The position numbers were made by a program, and so were the translations under genes. Below, piece by piece: positions 23,201-34,100 of a stretch of DNA of 64,000 bases; the stretch's first letter is position 1, and each line of letters starts with the position of its first letter. The stretch spans positions 440,001 through 504,000 of the forward strand of contig CALSFV010000042.1 in the NCBI GenBank assembly GCA_943737045.1. Direction: 5' to 3'. The notes beneath the pieces were generated by a model. It worked only from the letters and a program-made list of their open reading frames with translations, did not search any database and was not told where the DNA came from. Source of the DNA: Parapristionchus giblindavisi (Eukaryota; Nematoda; Chromadorea; Rhabditida; Diplogasteridae).

Positions 23201-26200
23201 AAAATCCGTTTTCGGCATTGATAAGTGAATATTGTTAACTCGAAATTGTAAAATGCCGACTGCCCCCTAACCAAAACCGAAATCGCTTGTAGTGGACGGA
23301 AATTCATCTCCCCTCTTTGCCAGTATTATGTTTATTAATATAAATTTGATGGAATAAAGAAATGATAATATTAATATTATTAACGACTTTCTGTGGGTAT
23401 GGGGGGAAATGTATGAAAAAAAAAAGAAATTCGGAATGGATACACTATTAACAAATAGAATACGATAACACAACGGTGGCAAGATTAAAGTCACACCCGA
23501 GCTATGCAATTTGAAACATACATGGGCGCCGACATGGGGGTGCCCCCTGTAAAATTAGGGCTTTTCGAAAATTTGTGGAATGCCCCCTGTAAATATGACG
23601 TTTATGTGAAATTTTTGATAAAAAAGGTGAAAGCCCCCTGAAAAATTAACCATTTTTCGTTAGAATGCCTCATGTAGAATTTAGCCCCAGGTCATAGGTG
23701 GGCGCGTGAAAACGAATTCTTTTTGCGCACAGCCTTGCCTTCCCTTGTGGGGCCTTGCGCATAGCCTTGCCAAGCAAAAATTGGAAAATTTCCATTGAAA
23801 TCTGCTAAAAAATGGCCATGCGCATAGCCTTGCCTTACAATTCCCCAGTTTGCGCACAGCCTTTCCCCCAGCGTGCCCACCTATGCCCCAGGTACCCCGC
23901 CCATGTATGATTTGAAACTTGCCGCTCTGAAAATGCTCTCCTGACCACTCTATTCGAGATAAAGTTCAAAAATTGCTTTGATTTACAATGATGTTCATAT
24001 ATTTTCGGTACCCTCGCCGTATACTTTTATATAGTGGGTCAATACTCGAAATAGGGTGGGTTGATTCACAAAATTCGTTATTTTCGCTTAAAAATCGTCA
24101 TTTTTAGCTTCCCTTTTTTATCAAGTGGCCTAAAATGGGTCTTATATAGTGGGTCAATCCTCGCACTGCGAGGGTATGGCAATGTATGATGATGTTTGAC
24201 AATTTGGAAATTGTTTCTACTAGAGTAGTGACTGTTATAGAAAAACGATAATTGGAAGAGAGATGAATTGACAAATTATATGAGTCTATTAATGAATATA
24301 AATAGAATAAATTAATAAATAAATAAATAATTGCAGCGAAACGAGGCCGACAGACTGAGGGAGGAGGAGGAGAAGCGACAGCGAGAGCTGGAAGAGGCCA
24401 GAGAAGCGAAGGAACAAGCGGAGGTACTGATTTTATTTATATTATTTATTTATTTAGTTGTTTATCAAGAAACATAACGATCAAAGGTGAATGGCAAGAG
24501 GGTGAAAATTAGACGGATTCATGTGATTTCTAGTTTTGACTCTATGGCAGTTTTCAAGGGGGTTCTTTGTTGTATTTTATGGTAAAATGGAAAATTTGAA
24601 TTAATCATATCATGCTATAAACCTGATCGTTGTAGCGTCAAGAGGAAGTTGATGAGTGCGAGGTTACTGTAACTGAGGCGGCCCAATTGGACACTGAAGA
24701 GGTAGCAAACTTTTTTTTTGATTTCACGAGAAAACTTATGCAATCATAAATAAAATTGAACTAAATAAAGTGATAGATAAATTTAAAAGTAGTTTTTTTT
24801 ATACGGCAGATTTTCAAATTTTCCGAAATCTTTAATTTTCAGCACAATGAAGCTCTGGAACCTGAGCGGGAGTCCGATCCGGGACCGGCGCCGAGAACTA
24901 GCGATGGACTCGGTGAGGATGAACAACTCCAAATCGCGAGCAACGAGTTTGACCAAGGACCTCAAGAGATCCCGGTGAGCCATGTTCTATGTTCCTATAA
25001 TAATAATAATACCGTTTATCGATATCACTTTTATACCGCTACTATTATTGCGAGGGAAATCCGTCTCCCCTCTTCCCTCTGTTATTAATGCGATTATGTA
25101 CATTTATATTTGATGGAAAAAATAAATAAATAAGTAAGTAAATAAATAAATAAATTGGTAATAATATTTATCATTGATTTCGCAGAGTCCCGAGCTATCG
25201 CTGTACGAGGACAAAGACCTGCCTGCCCAGGCTGTTGAGCCTGCAGAATCTTCATTTTCTGAATGTAGTGGAGATGTCAAGGCTTCAGGAAAGGTATGTG
25301 AAACATCATTATTGCGATGTATTAATGTGTGAAGGACAACTGGTCAAGCAACAACTGAAAAATAATGCGTTGTTCATTGTTGAAATGATAACACTAACTA
25401 ATCAGCATAGGTCGAACAGCTCGGTTTTCAAAATGCGATCTTTTCTTTTAGGTTTGTTGCAAATTTTGGCTCAAAATGCGGTCAGGCTTGATAACGTTTA
25501 TTATTTTCAGACTACTGGAATTACTGTCGAAAGTGGCTCTGACGATCTCGAACGAGAATGCGACAACATCATGTCGGATCTATTTCCTGAAGAAGCAGCA
25601 AGAGCTCCGGAGCCAGCTCCAGATCTCGTGACTCCTGGTGCTCCACTGAGCTCTGACGCCGCAGCTACTGAATCGGCTTCAGTAGCGGCTCCCGAAGCTA
25701 CTTTGGATGACGTCACCGTCATTGATCTCGGATCTTCCGATGATGCTTTGGATGACGTCTCCATTATCGACGACGGATCTGCGGATGCTGATGTGTCCAG
25801 TGAGGTCGGCGACGAGAATGCTGACGCTGATGGAGCAGAAGACGCGCTGCGAACCGTCTCGGAGCTATTCCCGGCGAAGAACAAAGACGTGGACTATGTG
25901 CCGCCGCGGCCTGGAGGACGCCAGTACAGAGTTGAGGATGATGACGATGATGATGACGTCATCGATGAGGAGCAATGGAGTCGACGATCGGCGAAGATGA
26001 AGGCAGGAGGTTTGAGGAATGAGGTGAGCCTGGGCTTAATTTAATTTTTGAAATTATATTTATCTTGCATCAAAATGACAAGTACAAGTGAATGAGAGAT
26101 TACACGCCGAGAGTTAAATGTAGCCCACGGCACATACAAAGGATTTAACACTTTTTGTGATTTAAAAATTGTTAAATATAACACTTTACAGGCGTTATGT

Positions 26201-29200
26201 GCTGTGGGTTACACACTTTTCTCTGTATGGGCTAGTGCACAATGAAAACATGTTTGCATAATGCTGAAGAGCCAAAGATAACTGTACGAAATTTCAAATA
26301 ATTACGCTTGACTAGTCATACATCCTCTTGTTAGCTCAGCAATGCTCAAACGTATTCGTATGTGTGTTGTCATAGTAATAATAGTAATAATAATAATAAT
26401 CAATAATATTATTATTGTAATAATTTATCCCTTTAATTGAACGTAGACTCCATTGACGACGCACTTCAAAATAAGAGAATAAATGCAATGCTCTCTACTT
26501 TATTCGGCTCTTTCGTGACTTTACCAACTATTTTTCAAATCAGTTAATATTTCAGTAAAAATTAATAGTTTTTTTCTACTAAAATATGAATTTAACATAT
26601 CATAGGAGGCAACGCCATCGAAAAGGCGTCGTCGTAATGGAAGCAGAGAGGTTGCTCCTGAAGTCATCAATATTGAGGAGGACATGCAACTGAGGTACGG
26701 AAAGATTTTTCTTTTAAAACCCGTAATATTATAAAAAATAGATGAGCGACTGTTCATCGACGATACAATACAATTACCTTAATGCATTAGCTACTTTGAA
26801 ACTCCCCCCTCTCACAATGCTCTCTCGCTTTGTTTGCCTACGAGAGAGTGTTGTCAGAGCGGTGAGTGAAAATAACCCGGGTGTTCCTTGAAGAAAATCT
26901 CATTAGACTTAGCGGCCGAAGCACCATAGGGCACATTATTAGCTAACATATTAGTTTTATAATTTATTTTTAACGTGCATGTGAACCTGTAATGGTACCT
27001 TCATTTATATTATTAATTTAATTCTCATTGCTGATTGTCCGCACTTCAGTCATACATTTTCGGTGCCCTCACCTAATTATTTTTATATAGTGGGTCGATT
27101 AAAAAAAATCGTTATTTTTCGCTAAAATTGTAATCTTTCATATAAAAAATGAGCTTTATATAGTGGGTCGACCCTGAAAAGGAGCCTTATATGGTGAGTC
27201 AATCCTCACACTGTTAGGGTATGAAAATGTATGACTTCAGTACTCGTCGCCGCAATCGTCGTGCGGGTCATAGGATGGTCACTCGTGGTGATGGAGACGA
27301 TCGATTGTATGAAGCTCTGCCCCTGACTAGAACGTACAATAGGGTACGGTACCTTGAATATTTAATTTTTAATTTTATTGATTAAAACGAGAAGAGATTT
27401 CCTTTTATTTTTGTGAATTATGAACAGTTATGAATATTTCTTACATATATATTTTAAATTTTTTTGCAGAAAGTGCCATTCGAGAGGAAGCCCGCGAGCG
27501 TAAGAGTGGACTCGGCTCAACAATCCACTTCGCCATCTCTCAATTCTAAATCATTATGTTCGTTTTTTTTAAACATACAATGAATGAAAATAATTACACG
27601 GTAAAGGGAACGTGGCCTCTCTCAATGGTCTCTTCGACGCGCAATGCTCTCTCGTTGTTAGAGAACAGAGAAATAGTGTGCGCAATGAAGAGACTATTCA
27701 GAGAGGTAACGCTCCTTTTAAAGGTACACCGCGAGCTAATGTGAAACACTCTTTTCTGGCGATGATCTCTCGCTTTATTTGTTTGCGAGAGAGTGTTGCC
27801 AGAGCGGAGCGTATAGTTAACTCGGCGTTGCCTTTAACATGCGTTGATCATATTTGATTGCACCCTCGAATTTTCTCGCAAGATTATGGAAAGTGGAATT
27901 TAAAAAAACGGGAATATTATATTTCAGCCCCATTCCAATACATGCCATCTCTGGACGAGGATCCATGGGCAGAGCAGGAGGAGAGAGAGCTCACCGGAGT
28001 CTACGCCGCGGCGCTAAGGGTCAGTTTTAGCTCTGTTGTTAGTTTTCAGCTACGGTATTCTGCGCTTTTCAAAATAACATCTCATTCGTGCGTTTTGATA
28101 TCTTTTTAAAGGCTCAAAATTTCTTCCACAGATTATTTATCCCTGAGATAGCAGCTTGTTCTCAAGCTCCGAAAAGAAGAGAAAGCTCTCCTCGTTCCCC
28201 ATACTCTCTTGCTTCTTTCTATTTATTTTCTTTTCATGGCCTTTGAAAATCGTACAATGCTGTGTGAACACTCAGGCTACTTTATCTTAATTAATTAATT
28301 AATTATTTATGTAACCTAACTGATCTTTTGCAGCAGAGAAAGATCCTGGCGAAGAACGTGGCGAAGGAGCTCCACCCGGGTGATGAGTTGTACCGAAGGC
28401 GTGAGGAGATTGCACTCATGCGAAAGGTTAGATTTTTTTTAAAGTTTAATTTATTTTAGATATTTAGTAAATTTTCTTCCGCGTATTATGCATTCCTGAG
28501 ATAACAATGGGCAATGAATCCATAGATTTTAATATTTCCCTAATTTTTTAACTTCTGTTTTTGCGCCTGTCACGGGTGTATCAAATAAATAAATAATTTT
28601 ACAAAATTCGAGCTCATACTTTCCACTTACAGTTCCGTCGACAACTTCGTTGGAACATGCACAGGGACAGGGTGGAGGCAGAGGAAGAAGCGAGGAGGCA
28701 GCTACGTCTGAAACATCATGAGAATCTGAAGAAAGAGGTGTGTTTATTATCATACATTGCCATACCCTCGTAGTACGAGGATTGACCCACTATATAAAGC
28801 CCATTTCAGGCCACTTGATAAAAAAGGAAGCTAAAAATGACGATTTTTAAGCGAAAATAACGAATTTTGTGAATCAACCCACCCTATTTCGAGAATTGAC
28901 CCACTATATAAAAATAGACTGCGAGGGTACCGAAAATGTATGGTTTATTATTATCATCATCTTTTTTGATACAAGTTGGCAAATGATTAACACAAGGAGG
29001 GAGTCGAACCCACGACCTCTGCCTAATTTATCATCATCATCATTATTATTATTATTATTACACGCGCTCCTATGGAACGGGTAAGCAGAAATGAATATAG
29101 GCGAACACAATATAAGTGAACAATTTTGTGTTTAATTCAGCATATGGTAAATATGAAATAATAAGATGAAAGAACCTTTTATGACACTTCAGATTCAGTG

Positions 29201-31066
29201 GAAACACTGCTTAGTTAATCTTGATAAAGTATATTAATGTAATGTAATGTAATGTAATGGAAAATATAGTTTTTTTATATGTTCTTTATTAAACAAATAA
29301 GATTTCTGTCATATTTCAGTACACGGCGGCAAAGGAGGCTAACCAACTGCTCAGGATCAATACGTTCCTGAAGAACGGAGGACCGGCCAAGGATCAGCAT
29401 CACAACCAATTCCTCTTCCCGCCCAATCACTACACGGATCCGGTCAGAATATTTTTTATTTATGTTGTTTTAAGATAAGAACTTTGTCGGGTCAATTGTT
29501 AAAAACAAACACTGGAGCTAATCTGAAACTCTTCGCTATACGAAAATGCCGCCGACAAAGCTTAAAACAAAGCACATTTCTGTTGTCGTACAGATATTTT
29601 TTCAGTGTTTTAAAAGGTAAAAGAAAAAGGTAAAGGTACAACCCGTTATTCAAGGCACATGAAGTCCTGCGGGTTATCTATTACTGCTAGGCCAGTGATA
29701 TTTCAAGGCCAATTCAGTCCGGAGGGCCTAATCTCTTCATCGGACACCTACTGTACCGCATGATCAAGTCACTACCAATTCCCTTTTCGGGGGCGTCTTG
29801 GTGGGACGGAGGCGGTGAAACGACGTCGGGAATCGAATGCAGGAGAGATGGAATAATGGGGCGCGCCATAGACCACCTAGACCATAGACCATCCTGTCAT
29901 GCAGTGTGTTTTAAAAATATTTTTAAAAAATTTTTAAATAAATAATTAATTGCAGGAGGTGGGCGATCGCAAGCTGTCCGAGCTGACGACCACCGATGGC
30001 CACTGCCACGTGCACTACGAGACCGAATGCGAGGCCCAATCCGAATCGGCCATGCAGATCTGCAGTGACCCGGGGTCGGTCAGACACGGAAGGTACGCCT
30101 AAGGGGACATCGCGCTCTGACAGCGCTCTCTCGTAGACAGAGATAGTGAGAGAGCATTGTCAGAGCGGAGAGATTCCTTCCGCGAGACACGGAAGGTACA
30201 CACGCTTGAAGGGGCGGACGCCATAGGTCGAATGGAAGCTAGGTTTTCAAAATCCGGTCAGGGTTTTTCGATTTTTGTGAGATTTTGGCTCAAAATACGG
30301 TCAGGTTTTTCGTTTTTTTCTGTAATTTTGGCTCAAAATCCGGTCATACTTGGTACTTTGTAAAATACCTTTCGACCTATGGCTGACGCCTTTGTCAACC
30401 GTACATCTTCATACCCTCACAGTGTGAGGGTCGACCCACAATATAAAGCTCATTTTTATGTGAAAGATTACAATTTATGCGAAAAATAACGATTTTTCTA
30501 AATCGACTATATAAAAAATAATTCGGTGAGGCCACCGATAATGTATGTTGTCAACGCTCTCTCGTTGTTAGAGAACAGAGAAATAGTGTGCAAAATGAAG
30601 AGACCATTTAGTGTGGTTTTTCACATCCTCTACCGCCCTCAACCACAAGGGACACACCCGGAGCTTCATTGACCCTCTACGCTCTGACAACGCTCTCTCG
30701 TAGATAAAGATGGCGAGAGTGTTGTCAGAGCGGAGAGATTCAAATTAGCTTATCTGGGTGTGTGCTTTTTGTCATTCTTCAAAACACACATGGGCGCCAA
30801 CATGGGGGTGCCCCCTGTAAAATTAGGGATTTTTCAAAATTTGTGGAATGCCCCCCTGTAAAAAATGACGTTTAAGTGACATTTTTGAAGAAAAAAGTGA
30901 AGGCCCCCTGTAAAATTAACCATTTTTCGTTCGAATGCCCCCTGTAGAATCGAGCTCCAGGTACCCCGCCCATGTATGCTTCAAAATTATTCAATTTTTC
31001 AGGAAAGCTCGCGAGCAGACTCATGTCAAGATATGGCTGAATCCTAGCGAGGAACATTTCCTGCCG

Positions 31067-31127
<61 letters not shown>

Positions 31128-34100
31128 GTTTGCCATTGACCATTCAATTCCAAAAAGATGTGTGCGAAGTTGAGAAAAACATGTTTTTCAAAAGCACATC
31201 CCGAGAGTATTTGAAACTCTCGACGTTGAAAACGCTTTCTCGCATTCCTTTTCTACGAGAGAGCGTTGCTAAAGTGGAGAGTGGAATTAGCTTGGGATGG
31301 GCTTTAAAAAAAAATCAATTTTCAAAATGTTTCTTTTTCTATTCGAAAAAATGTTCATATTTTCTGCCACGAATTGGATCCGGAAAAAGTATACGATTTT
31401 GAGAGAGCCTTTCGTGAAAAAAAGGATTCTTCCTAAAATAATAACAAGTGTGAATTATGTTTTATGCATTATGTTAATTTCAGGACTGCATTATGGAAGG
31501 CGTGAAGGGTTTCAACGAAGCCATCTCTGTAAATGCGGGAAATCGTCGAAGGATTTCTGCTCCGCAAATGAGGTAATGAAGCTGATGAAATCTCTTGGGC
31601 GAATTTGTGAAAATTATAAATTTCATCGTTTTTTGGCAAATGCATCGGTTCTATTCACAATGTTCACACAATCGCTGACTCGCGGTCTATGATCTTTGAT
31701 CTTTGGTCGGCAGATTTTGAAGAGATGACACATTGAATATCTTGAGCCGTTCCGCGCACTCCCAGTCAGTCAGGGAAGCAGACCAAAGATCAAAGATTAT
31801 GATTTTTTTTTCAAAGTCCAAAGATCAAAGACCAAAGATCAAAGAATATTGTGCATAAAATCGATGTGTTTGGAGCCTTCACTTGGTATCAACAATACGA
31901 TATCAAACCATGTTCCGAAATGAAAACAATATATTGAATCATCGTTTGATCTCACTTGCTTCGTCATTATTTTATTTTCTCTTTCACCTCTCTGTTTATC
32001 GTTAAAGATGAATAAATTATTATTAAAAATATCATACATTTTCGGTACCCTCGCCGCTTATTTTTATATAGTGGGTCAATTCTCGAAATAGGGTGGGTTG
32101 ATTCACAAAATTCGTTATTTTCGCGTCTAAAAAAACGTCATTTTTAGCTTCCTTTTTTTATCAAGTGGCCTAAAATGGGCTTTATATAGTGGGGGTCAAT
32201 CCTCGTACTGCGAGGGTATGGCAATGTATGAAAAATATAGATATTGCGGGGCATATTTCGGACACGTTTCAACCATACACTGTCATACCCTCGTAATGCG
32301 AGGATTGACCCACTATATATGGCTCATGTTCAGCCACTTGATACGAAAATAAGCTAAAAATGCCGATTTTTAAGCGAAAAATAACGAATTTTCTAAATTG
32401 ACCCACCATATTTCAAAAATTTACCCACTATATTTAAACCTATGGCGAGGGTACCGAAAAAAATGTATGGTTTCAGCTCGGAAGACGTCAAGCGTTTCGC
32501 CGAAGGCAGAATGCAGTTGATCAACCGCGATCCCTCTCGAAACATTATTGCGGAGGTTGGTTTTCGAAATTAATTGTGAAAATACAAATAAAATAGCTAA
32601 ATAAACAATCTGTTTAATTATACATTTATTTTATTTTATTATTAAAATATTTATATTTATTTTATTATTTTAATCAATTGAACATTGAAGGATATCGAGG
32701 TGCTCATTGCGGGCGAGAAGATGGAGCAAGTTCTGAAGGAACATTATTCCACGAATTTGTGAGTATTGTCCGTATAAAATGTACTTGCATAATTGCATTG
32801 CTACGGCTGCTAAACAGAGGAAGAACTATCGATTAACTCGTCACTTTTTCCTCCTTTCCTTCCTCGCTCTCTCTGATCTACCTACTCTCTCACCGGTGCG
32901 CTCTCTCTAAACATATAAATTCATTGTGGCAGTGGTTGGCTACGTATCAAATAACACGCGTGTCGCGTAAGGTTCGAATAAACGGTGGCACATTGAAAAA
33001 GTCGAAAATGAGCAGAGGTCAGTTTTTGGTAGTCCATAGGGTCCCTAACAACATGGCTCGAGCTTTTTTTCATATCTTCATTTTCAACGTCGAGATACGA
33101 CGTCAAACTTTTTGGAGGCCAAAATCGGCCGACTTTGGAGCTCTGTAGCTCTTCGGGGTGTGGTTTTGGTATCGAGTCATCAACAGAAGAATTTCCTGGA
33201 ATGTCAAGGAGAATGCACCTGCATCATTGGCCGATTGATATTTTTATTAGTATTTGTGCAAATCGATTTTGTTGTATAGTTTTCGTAAAAATATATGGGC
33301 CGAAAGTTTTCAATAGCTCATTCGACAGAGCTCGACGAGAGGATTTCAATGGTATGCTGAATGTCTACTTTATCTATATGCGCTCGAATGTTATGAGCAT
33401 TTCAAGGTTTTAATTGTGTGCGATCGCACGAGAGGAGAGTGACGCAGCCAGTGATCTACCCACTCATGTACCTCCTGTGAACAATTCGCTCATTTTAATT
33501 AGTTTTATTGTTGCACTAGTAGATCTCCAAGTTATTATTGATAATTTTCTAATATTCATTTATATAATTTAATTCATAATTCATAACCAATCGATGAATA
33601 TTGCTCACCATAAATGCAAATTACAACAAAACAACAAATAGGAGTAAAATTCACAGGAATATTTCGTAACACTCTTCCTCGACTACCATCCTAATGAAGT
33701 CATCTTCGGGTTTTCCTAGAATCCCCTCATCCTCGTCCTGTCCCTCCTCGAAGACTTCATCGTCCATCTCCGAGTCCTTCGACTCCTCCACAGCTCTTTT
33801 TTTCCTGTTCAATCCACTGGTCGATCGAACACTCGACTTCGTCTCAGTGCTCTTCGGATACAATCGGAACCATGGTGACCTCTGATAGAGCTTTATCGAA
33901 AACATTTAGACTTTAAAAAATCAGCAAAAGAAAACTGCAACAAGGGGGATCGAACCCCTGACAGCCAAAAGTAAGTGCCGAAACCTTATCCACTACACCA
34001 CACACAGTTGGTTCGAAGGTTGGTAGAAGTGTTCACCAACCAATCAGGAGGTATTGTGTAGATATCCACACGAATTTCTCGATCAAAAAATATTGAAATG

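Larger units (their letters stand above)
23488..23955. mobile_element. Family D element, copy 14, split by an insertion
   Basis: Reads CACACCCGAGCTATGCAATT on the left and TTTGAAACTTGCCGCTCTG on the right of the family G insertion; together these restore the family D left arm. Confidence 0.6.

Noticed and set aside
25507..25884. 125-codon minus-strand frame
   Set aside because: Shadow of exon 26 of the acidic gene.
31712..31760. Additional exon after GGTCGGCAG in the acidic gene
   Set aside because: Joined to exon 36 it hits TGA after two codons, while exon 37 at 32,477 keeps frame.
33938..34012. tRNA gene on the minus strand
   Set aside because: The T arm is perfect but acceptor and anticodon stems do not pair.
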